DNA of 64,000 nucleotides, from positions 38,715-102,714 of the forward strand of contig NW_026777143.1 in NCBI RefSeq assembly GCF_030936135.1, in the 5' to 3' direction. The position numbers and the translations under genes are program-made. Under the pieces are notes generated by a model. The model did not search any database. It was not told the DNA's origin and saw only the letters and a program-made list of their open reading frames with translations. This DNA comes from Gavia stellata (lineage: Eukaryota; Chordata; Aves; Gaviiformes; Gaviidae). Shown piece by piece: positions 43,701 to 51,373 of the stretch (position 1 is the stretch's first letter; each line of letters starts with the position of its first letter).

Positions 43701-45892
43701 TTCGGGGGGCCGTGGGGCAGGCCGTGGGGCTGCCGTGGGCTGCAGCGCTGAGCCAGTGCCCCCCAGCTCTACTACCACGGGGAGCCCCTGAACGTCAACG
43801 TCCACGTCACCAACAACTCCAGCAAGAGCATCAAGAGGGTCAAGATCTCTGGTATGGGGCTGGGGGGGCCGGGGCAGGGATGTGGGGGGCCGGGGGGGGA
43901 GCGTGGGGGGGGGCTTGGGGAGGTATTGGGGACGGGAGGGACAAGACGTGGGGAGGTATTTGGGACGAGGGGGACACGACGTGGGGAGATGTGGGGAGGT
44001 ATTTGGGACGAGGGGGGACACGACGTGGGGAGATGTGGGGAGGTATTGGGGACGGGGGGGACACGGGGGTGGCACAGAGAGCGCAGTGGGGTGGGGGGGT
44101 CCGGGGAGCCGGGGCTGACGCGGCGCTGTCCCCCAGTGCGGCAGTTCGCCGACATCTGCCTCTTCAGCACCGCCCAGTACAAGTGTCCCGTGGCCCAGAT
44201 AGAGCAGGAGTGAGTGACCCCTGACCCCCCCTCGTGACCCCCTGACCCCCCCCCCGGGAGCCCCCCAACCCCCCGGCGAACCCTGCAACCCCTGGGGACT
44301 CCCCAGCTCCTGACCCCTTGCCCTGGTGGTGACCCCTGACCCTGCCTGACCCCACAGTTCACCTAGGGTGACCCCCTGCCTGACCACTTGGCCTCGGGAC
44401 GACCTTTGACTCTTCGTCCTTGGAGCGACCCCCTGCCCTGGCGTGACTCTTGACCCCCTGTCCTTGGAGTGACCCCCATGCCCCAGGGGTGACCCCATGC
44501 CCCAGGGGTGACCCCCTGTCCCTGGAGTGACCCCATGCCCCAGGGGTGACCCCCTGTCCCTGGAGTGACCCCATGCCCCAGGGGTGACCCCCTGCCTTGG
44601 GGCGAGCCCTGACCCCTGTCCCTCAGCCGACCCCGCGTCCATTCGCCCCTTGTCGGGGTCGCACCGAGGACCCTTTGCCCCCGGGGGTGCCCCCGGGGGT
44701 GCCCCCCCGTGCCCTGGGGTGACCCCTGACCCCGTGCCGCCCCCCCAGGGACCAGGTGCCCCCCAGCTCCACCTTCTGCAAGGTCTACACCCTCACCCCC
44801 CTGCTCAGCAACAACCGGGAGCGGCGGGGGGCTGGCGCTGGACGGCAAGCTGAAGCACGAGGACACCAACCTGGCCTCCAGCACCATGTGAGGGGGGGGC
44901 GCGGCGGGGGGGGGGCACGGGGGGGGGGGTGACCCACTCCCGGCTCCTGCACTGCCTGGGGAGGGACCTGGGGTCATCGCCACCCCGCCCCGCTGTGGGG
45001 CAGAGGGGTAAGGGGGAGTCTGGGGGGGTGTAAGGGGGTCGGGGGGTCCCCCGGGGGGGGGTCCCCCGGGGGGGGGTGTGGGGGGGGTCGGGGTGTGTGT
45101 GCGTCCCCCCCCCCCCGTTAACCCTCTCCCACAGCGTCAAGGAGGGGGCGAACAAGGAGGTTCTGGGCATCCTGGTGTCCTACCGCGTCAAGGTGAAGCT
45201 GGTGGTGGCCCGCGGCGGGTACGTGCCCCCCCCCCCCGTGACCCCCCCGGACCCCCCGTGCCCCCCCTCCACACCGCTGACCCCCTCCTCCCTGCAGGGA
45301 CGTCTCGGTGGAGCTCCCCTTCGTCCTCATGCACCCGAAGCCGCCCGAGCCCTGCCCCCCCTCCGCGGCCGCAGTCAGGTAAGGGTTGGGGGGGGGGGGG
45401 CACGGGGGGGGTTGGGGGGTCCTGGGACCCCCCCGGCATCACCCCACCACCATGTGCCCCCCCCAGCCCTCCCCGAGACGGACGCCCCCATCGACACCAA
45501 CCTCATCGAGTTTGAGACCAAGTGAGTGTCGGGGCCGGGAATAACTTGGGGGGGTGCGTTGTAGAAACTGAGATGTGCCCCCCCCGCACAGAGACAACCC
45601 CCCCCCCGTGCAGAGACAACTCCCCCAGAGGGGGGATTGGGGGTCCCTGAGAGCAGAGGGGGGGTGTGGGGGTGATGGGGGGGGTCCCTGGTTACAGGTA
45701 CGGGGTGGGGTATGCCCTGGGGGGGCCCCCCCGCTCTGTGGGGGGGGGGGGTCCGGGGAGAGGGGGGGTAATTCAGAGTGTCCCCCCCCCTCCAGCTACG
45801 GGCCGGACGACGACATCGTCTTCGAGGACTTCGCCCGCCTGCGCCTGAAGGGGCTGAAGGACGAGAAGGACGAGGAGGACCAGTTCTGCTAG
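40707..45892 (+). CDS. ARRB2: ARRB2, beta-arrestin 2
   Basis: Beta-arrestin 2 binds phosphorylated GPCRs, stops G-protein coupling and links receptors to clathrin and AP-2. About fifteen exons: [18 protein letters not shown], the N domain ([40 protein letters not shown]), the C domain ([39 protein letters not shown]), then the clathrin box LIEFE and the AP-2 motif [15 protein letters not shown], ending QFC-stop at 45892. Length is about 410 (human 409). Two single-base breaks occur. The G6 run near 44826-44831 (ERRGLALDG) and the C7 run 45355-45361 each need one base fewer; the second correction yields [13 protein letters not shown], as in mammalian ARRB2. ARRB1 is less likely given PELP1 and MED11 as neighbours. 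Confidence 0.95.
42545..42790. repeat. Minisatellite in ARRB2 intron, about 70-bp unit
   Basis: Three to four units contain 'ggggtgccacatcctatggc' and 'agctggctggggggccctgc'. Confidence 0.85.
43870..44065. repeat. Minisatellite in ARRB2 intron, about 42-bp unit
   Basis: Units of 'gacacgacgtggggag' plus 'atgtggggaggtatt'; four to five copies between the exons encoding [10 protein letters not shown] and [10 protein letters not shown]. Confidence 0.85.
44395..44610. repeat. Minisatellite in ARRB2 intron, about 38-bp unit
   Basis: Units of 'tgaccccatgccccaggggt' plus 'gaccccctgtccctggag'; about five copies. Confidence 0.85.
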
Positions 45893-46329
45893 GGACCCCC
45901 CCCCACACCCCCCCGGGACCCCCCCCCACCCCCCCCCGGGACCCCTCCCCACCCCCCCCTGGGACCCCCCCCGGGACCCCTCCCACCCCCCAGCACCCCC
46001 TGCGACCCTCCCCACCCCCCCCTGGGACCCCCAAACCACCCCTGAAACCCTCCACCCCCCCGGACCCTCTTCAGACACACACACCACCCCCCCCCCCCCT
46101 CCATCTGACTGCTGTAAGGGGGGTCCCCTCCCTCCCCCCCCCCGCCCCCCAATTCAGGGGGCCCCCAGCCCCCCCCGAGCACTGGACTGTACTGGGCATT
46201 ACCCCCCTCCCCCCCCCACTGTTTATATGTACATTAATTTTTAAAGACGTTTGGGGACCCCCCCGGCTCTGTCCCCCCTTCCCCCCCCCCAGCAGCATCT
46301 GATGGGGGTTGGGGGGGGTCGTTGGGGTA

Positions 46330-46335
46330 AATAAA
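46330..46335 (+). terminator. ARRB2: ARRB2 polyadenylation signal
   Basis: AATAAA about 440 bp after the ARRB2 stop, after a C-run-rich 3' untranslated region. Confidence 0.85.
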
Positions 46336-46389
46336 CCCTTTAGGTCACGCCGGGCGTGAGGGGGGTTTTTTGGGGTGAAAGGGGGTGTT

Positions 46390-46623
46390 TGGTGGGGGGG
46401 GGGGGGGGGGGGGGGGCACGGGAGGACCGCGGTCCGCTGAGACCGTTCTTGGAGCGGCCCTGGAGGACCGCGGCACCATAGAGCGCTCTACCAGAGTGAC
46501 CCTTGGAGCCGTAGCTTCCGCGTCACGTGGGGCGCGGGGCCCCGCCGCGATTGGTCGTGCGGGGAGGGGGCGGTGCATACGCGGCGGAAGCGGAAGTGGC
46601 GGGTACGGCGGCCGGCGCGGGTC
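46390..46623 (+). promoter_or_regulatory. MED11: ARRB2-MED11 intergenic region and MED11 promoter
   Basis: The gap is under 300 bp. It starts with a G-run of about 24 (46394-46417), then a CpG-rich stretch with an inverted CCAAT-type word (ATTGG near 46550) and GGAAG ETS-type cores (GCGGAAGCGGAAGTGGCGG, near 46582-46600), directly before the MED11 ATG. Confidence 0.55.
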
Positions 46624-47481
46624 ATGGCGGGCTACGGGGTGGCGAACGAGCGGCTGCGCGTGCTGGAGGAGCTGGAGCGCGAGATCGCCGCCTCCCTGCA
46701 GAGCGCCGGTGGGCGGGGCGCCGGTGGGCGGGGCGCCGGGGGCGGGGCGGGGGTCTCCGGGGGGGGGTGTCTCTCTGTGGCCGGTGCTCATGGGGTGGGT
46801 CTGGGGGCGGGGCCTCCTGGGGGCGGAGTCACTTCTGGCGTGTGGGGTGGAGCCTCTGTGTGGGCGGGGCTTAAGGGGCGGAGCTGGTGGATGGGGCAGG
46901 GTATCCGTCTCCATGGTGACAGCGGGGGCGTGGCCTCTGACCTCTCCCCTTCTCTGGGCATGCCCGGGGTGAGGGGTCGGGGGTGAGAGGTCAGATGAGG
47001 GGTCACGCTCCAGGCCTTGCCTGGAGCCCAAGGCCCCATGGTGGGGGGGGGGGGGGAAGGCGGGATGGGGTCGTGCCCCCAGGCTGGGGTCAGGGGCACG
47101 GGGTCAGAGGTGATGGGTCATGCCCCACCCGCAGGCACAGTGATCCTGGAGCTGTCGAAGGAGAAGGCCGGGGAGCGGCTGCTGGAGCGCCAGGCCGCCC
47201 AGTTCAGCGCTGCCGTCCAGAAGGTCGAGTCCGAGCTCTCCGCCCAGATCCGCTACCTCACCCAGGTCAGGGGGCGGGGGCCGGGGCCGGGGCGGGGCCG
47301 GGGGGGGGTCACGGCAGCCTCACCCCACCTCCGCCCTCCCCAGGTGGCCACGGGGCAACCGCACGAGGGCTCCAGCTACTCGGCCCGCAAGGCCTGTCAG
47401 ATGGCGCTGAACCGGGTCGACTACGCCCGGCTGAAGCTGGGGGAGCTGGCGCGGGCCTGCGAGCAGATGCTGGAGCCCTGA
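46624..47481 (+). CDS. MED11: MED11, Mediator head-module subunit 11
   Basis: MED11 pairs with MED22 in the Mediator head and helps recruit TFIIH to Pol II promoters. Three exons (46624-46708, 47135-47265, 47344-47481) join in phase to 117 residues, the same length as human MED11. Sequence: [80 protein letters not shown], ending ACEQMLEP-stop. It is mostly helical and has no catalytic motif. Between ARRB2 and CXCL16 as in human 17p13. No frame break was found. Confidence 0.96.
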
Positions 47482-47648
47482 GGGGGGGGACGCCGCGGGG
47501 ACACCGCGAGGACACGGCCACGGGGACCGGGACGGGGACCAGGATGCGCCGCTCACACCGACACCAGCAGCCCGGGGACGTGGGGACGGCACCCGCGGCC
47601 GCCGCCTCCTGCCGCTCGCGTGCCAGGGGCACGCTAAGGACACGCCAA

Positions 47649-47654
47649 AATAAA
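47649..47654 (+). terminator. MED11: MED11 polyadenylation signal
   Basis: AATAAA about 165 bp after the MED11 stop codon. Confidence 0.85.
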
Positions 47655-47823
47655 GGGAAGCCGTGGTGGCCTTCAGGCCCGGGTGAGCCTGCGTGTGTCC
47701 CCCGACACGCGTGTGTCCCCCGACACGCGTGTGTGCCCCAGGCTACCGCCCCTCTACCCTGCCCCCCTGCAAAACAGGTCCGGCCCCACCCCACGGACAC
47801 AGATTTGGGGTCAAAAGTAGCTG

Positions 47824-47829
47824 TTTAAT
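47824..47829 (-). terminator. CXCL16: CXCL16 polyadenylation signal (ATTAAA variant)
   Basis: ATTAAA on the minus strand about 65 bp after the predicted CXCL16 stop; MED11 and CXCL16 converge with about 170 bp between signals. Confidence 0.6.
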
Positions 47830-47892
47830 CACGGCGGGGGGCGGGGGGCCCAGACGCTGTGGGGATGGCAGCGGGACCCGGTTCAGAGCGGT

Positions 47893-49637
47893 TCACAGGG
47901 GCCGTACCCCGGCCCCACACCTGTGGGGTGGGAGAGGGGCGTCAGGGCCTCGTGTAGGGGTGGGGGGCCAGGCCCCCAGCCTCTCCCTGCCCCCCAGCAG
48001 CCCCCCCGGCACGCCAGAAACCGCCCCCAGGCCCAGGCTGGCTCCCAGCAGGACCAGCCCCACAGAGAGGAGGGCCAGCCCCACAGCAGCTGGTGGTGTC
48101 TGGGGGTCCTGCCCCATGGCTTCCCAGTGGATCCAGCCTGCAGGGGTGGGGGGCAAAGCCGGGGGGTGCCCCAGGAGCTGGCCCCCAGCCCCATCTCGGT
48201 GCCCCTCACCCAGCCTTGAGGCTGTGGGGAGGGGGAGGGGGCTGCTCGGGGGTTGGCTGCCTCTCACTATGGGGCTGGCTGGGGGGTCCTTCTGGGGCTG
48301 GGGGGCTCAGTGAGGCCTGGGGGGTGGGGAGGGGGGCTGGCTGGGGGTCCATCTGTAGCCAGGGGTCCAGCCTGGGCTCCTTCTTCAGCCGGGGGTCCAT
48401 CCGTGCATCTGTCCATAGCCGGGGGTCCGTCCGTGGGTCCGTCTGTAGCCGGGGGTCTGGGCAGGAGTCTCTGAGCCACTGTGGGGGGAAAGGAAGGGGT
48501 GGGAGCGGTGAAGGTTCCCCCCATGTGTGGGGCAGCCCCAGGGGCCCCCCACCCCCTGGGTGTGGGGCAGGGGACCCACCTTGGTGCTCCCAGAGCTGCA
48601 GCAGCTCCACGACCCACGGCGAGTCCTGGAGCCCACAGAGCCTCTTGTGGGGCAGCACGAACCTGGGAGGGGCATAGGGGGCTGTTATGGGGCACAGGGG
48701 GATGGGGGGGCTGCTGTGGGGTATGGGGGGAGGACGTGGGGGGCTGCTGTGGGGTACAGAGGCATTTATGGGGCATGGGGGAGACACGGGAGAGACATGG
48801 GGGGCTGCTGTGGGGCACAGGGGCTGTTATGTGGCACAGAGGGGGACATGGGGGGCTGCTGTGGGACACAGGGGGGGCGGGATCCATGCCATCTATAGGC
48901 CCCAGACGCCTTCTATGGGGCAGGGACACACCCTGTCTGTGGGGCCTGGCCCCCCCTGTCCATGCCCCCCCCCAGTCAGAGCTTCCCGGGCACCAGTTCC
49001 TGGTTCCTCTTTTCCTGCGGGGCTGGAAGTGCGGGGGGCAGCTGCTGGGGGGGGGGGGGCTGCGAGGGGGCGCTGGGGGCCCCTATGGGGCTGGGGGCAT
49101 GGCTATAGGGCTGGGGGGGCAGCTATAGGGCACTGGGAGAGTGAGGACAAGGACTGGAGGGGTCCCGGGGGGGGGATGTGGGGTGGGGGGGGGTCGGGGG
49201 GGTCCCCTCACCTGCGCACGTGGTTGGGGCAGAGCTCCGCCCGCAGCACACGGGGGGCCAGGGGGGGCAGCTGCACGGTGCGGGGGGGCTCCCGGGGCCA
49301 GCGGTGGGTGCAGGCACAGGCCCCCGCCGAGCCCCCCACGTTCCCCAGCGCTGCGGGGCAGGGGGGGCGGTCAGCGGGGGCACCGGCCCGGGACCCCCGG
49401 GACCCCCCCGGCCCTAGCGACCCCACCTCGCTCTGCCCCGGTGCCCCCCCCCCGGTCCCGCTGCCGCCAGCCCCGGTTCTCGCGGCTCTGCCCGGTCCCG
49501 GTGCCCCCTCACCCCGCCCCGGTCCCGTCCGGTGCCCTCTGACCCCGCCCCCCGGGCCCCCCTCCCGGCCCCCCCACCCCCCCCGGAGCCCCGGTACCTC
49601 CCCACGGCAGCAGCAGCAGCAGCAGCCCCGGCCCCAT
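47893..49637 (-). CDS. CXCL16: CXCL16-like transmembrane CXC chemokine
   Basis: CXCL16 is a membrane-anchored chemokine and scavenger receptor that binds CXCR6. The start MGPGLLLLLLPWG is a signal peptide. Exon 2 has GNVGGSAGACACTHRW, with the CXC pair as CAC, and the third cysteine in LRAELCPNH; exon 3 has FVLPHKRLCGLQDSPWVVEL, aligning with the human CXCL16 segment around SVCGG..DPWVQEL. A Pro/Asp-rich stalk follows (48190-48480; repeats such as TDPRTDPRL), then a hydrophobic span VGLALLSVGLVLLGASLGLG and a short tail. Signal, chemokine module, stalk and membrane span match CXCL16 rather than a secreted CXCL. The stalk exon does not connect in frame with both neighbours, so at least one indel is present and the tail is uncertain. 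Between MED11 and ZMYND15 as in human. Confidence 0.82.
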
Positions 49638-49882
49638 GGCGCGGGTGCTCGGGGCGGGGGGGTGGACACCGGGCGGGGGCGGTGCTGGGAGCCCCGCCCC
49701 TGGGGCGGATCCGGCCCCGCCCTGCCCGGGCCCCCCCCGCACCCCCAACCGGGACCCCCCCAACCGGGACCCCCCCAACCGGGACCCCCCGACGCGGGGT
49801 CCCCCAAGACACCCCCCAGCCGGGACCCCCCGAATATGCCCCCCCCCCCCCCGGCACCGGGACCCCCCCCGACCCGCCCCAC

Positions 49883-49917
49883 GTTTCGGTTTCAGTTTCG
49901 GTTTCGGTTTCGGTTTC
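49883..49917 (-). promoter_or_regulatory. CXCL16: IRF/ISRE-type GAAAC array upstream of CXCL16
   Basis: Six GAAAC words occur at exact 6-bp spacing on the minus strand (GTTTC on plus at 49883, 49889, 49895, 49901, 49907, 49913). IRF proteins bind GAAANN repeats, and the ISRE is GAAANNGAAA. The array is about 250 bp upstream of the CXCL16 start codon, in the shared upstream region with ZMYND15. Confidence 0.75.
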
Positions 49918-49950
49918 AGCGGCGGAAGGGCCGTGTCTTTCCCAGCAGCG

Positions 49951-50245
49951 TGACGTCACGGCCGCTCCCCTGACGTCATGCCCCGCCCCACGGCGGCGAT
50001 CCTGCCCCGGGATCTCCGGGAGGGGCACCCTGGGGGCGTGGTGAGTGCGAGGGAGGGGCAGGGTCCTCCCCGTGACGTCACACGCGTGACGTCACACGCG
50101 TGATGTCGCAGGGGTGGCTGTAGCATCCCCTGTGACATCGCGCACGTCACGGGGGTGGTGTTGAGCTTCGAGGGAGTAAGGCTGCGCCCCGTGACGTCAC
50201 ACACGTGTGACGTCACACACGTGTGACGTCACAGGCACGACGTCA
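49951..50245. promoter_or_regulatory. Cluster of CRE palindromes between CXCL16 and ZMYND15
   Basis: Seven perfect TGACGTCA palindromes at 49951, 49971, 50073, 50087, 50192, 50208 and 50224, plus near-matches (CGACGTCA 50238, TGATGTCG 50101, TGTGACATCG near 50131). The last three perfect sites are spaced 16 bp apart and alternate with ACACGTGT, an E-box. The cluster is upstream of ZMYND15 and could bind CREB/CREM/ATF factors; an inverted-repeat satellite that happens to carry CREs is the alternative. Confidence 0.85.
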
Positions 50246-50354
50246 CGGGGGCGCCTCCAGGGCGGGCCAGGGCCAGGACGAGTGGGTTTCCGAGGGGCGG
50301 TGCCCCTCCTAGCCCCGCCCTCCGCACTGGGCCACGCCCCCCGCCGCGTCCCAG

Positions 50355-50359
50355 CCAAT
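50355..50359 (+). promoter_or_regulatory. ZMYND15: CCAAT box, probable ZMYND15 promoter
   Basis: CCAAT in a CpG-rich stretch about 100 bp downstream of the CRE cluster. The first coding exon follows an acceptor at 51373, so transcription probably starts near 50380-50450 with a non-coding first exon. Confidence 0.45.
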
Positions 50360-50604
50360 GAGCGCCGCCGGTGGGCGGGAGCGCGGGAGACCCCCCCGGC
50401 TGGTGTTTACCTTTGAACCCGCCCGGGAGGAGGTGGCGGACGGGGGGGGCCCGGGGGGGGTACGGGGCTGTCAGGGGTTGGGGGGGTCTCGGGGAGCCAA
50501 AGGGCGGCGGGGGGCGGCGGGGGGCGCCCCGGGGCCGGGGGGGGCGGTTGGGGGGGGCGCCAGTTGAGGGGTGCGGGTTTGGGGGGAGGTCTCGGGGGTG
50601 CCCC

Positions 50605-51355
50605 CCCGCTGATGCCCCCCCAGGTGGAGGTCCTGAGGGGGTACCGGGGGGGGTCTGGGGGTGCCGGGTCTGGGGCGGTCTGGGGGGGTCTGGGGGTGCC
50701 CCCCATGCTGATGCCCCCCCCATGGAGGTCCTGACGGGGTGCCGGGGTCGGGGGGGGTCTGGGGGGGTCTGGGGGTGCCGGGTCTGGGGGTACCGGGGTC
50801 GGGGCGGGTGTGGGGGGGGTCTGGGGGTGCCGGGTCTGGGGGGGTCGGGGCGGGTCTGGGGGGGTCTGGGGGTGCCGGGTCTGGGGGGGTCTGGGGGTGC
50901 CGGGTCTGGGGGGGTCGGGGCGGGTCTGGGGGGGTCTGGGGGTGCCGGGTCTGGGGGTGCCGGGTCGGGGGGGGTCTGGGGGTGCCGGGTCTGGGGGGGT
51001 CGGGGCGGGTCTGGGGGGGTCTGGGGGTGCCGGGTCTGGGGGTGCCGGGTCGGGGGGGGTCTGGGGTGCCGGGTCTGGGGGTGCCGGGTCGGGGGGGGTC
51101 TGGGGGGGTCTGGGGGTGCCGGGTCTGGGGGTGCCGGGTCTGGGGGGTCTGGGGGTGCCGAGTCTGGGGGGGTCTGGGGGTACCGGGGGTCGGGGGGGGG
51201 CCTGGGGTGCCGGGTCTGGGGGGGTCTGGGGGGGTCTGGGGGTGCCGGGTCTGGGGGGGTCTGGGGGGGTCTGGGGGTGCCGGGTCTGGGGGTGCCGGGT
51301 GGGGGGGGGTCTGGGGGTGCCGGGTCTGGGGGTGCCGGGTCTGGGGGTGCCCCCC
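50605..51355. repeat. G-rich satellite upstream of the ZMYND15 start exon, with exon-edge copies
   Basis: Units of 'ggtctgggggtgccgg' in 16-50 bp arrangements fill the interval. At its left end are two degraded copies of the exon-1 edge: 50608-50648 (acceptor-like, GTG in place of ATG) and 50705-50745 (ATG GAG GTC CTG kept). The real edge is at 51357-51400. Confidence 0.85.
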
Positions 51356-51373
51356 ATGCTGATGCCCCCCCAG

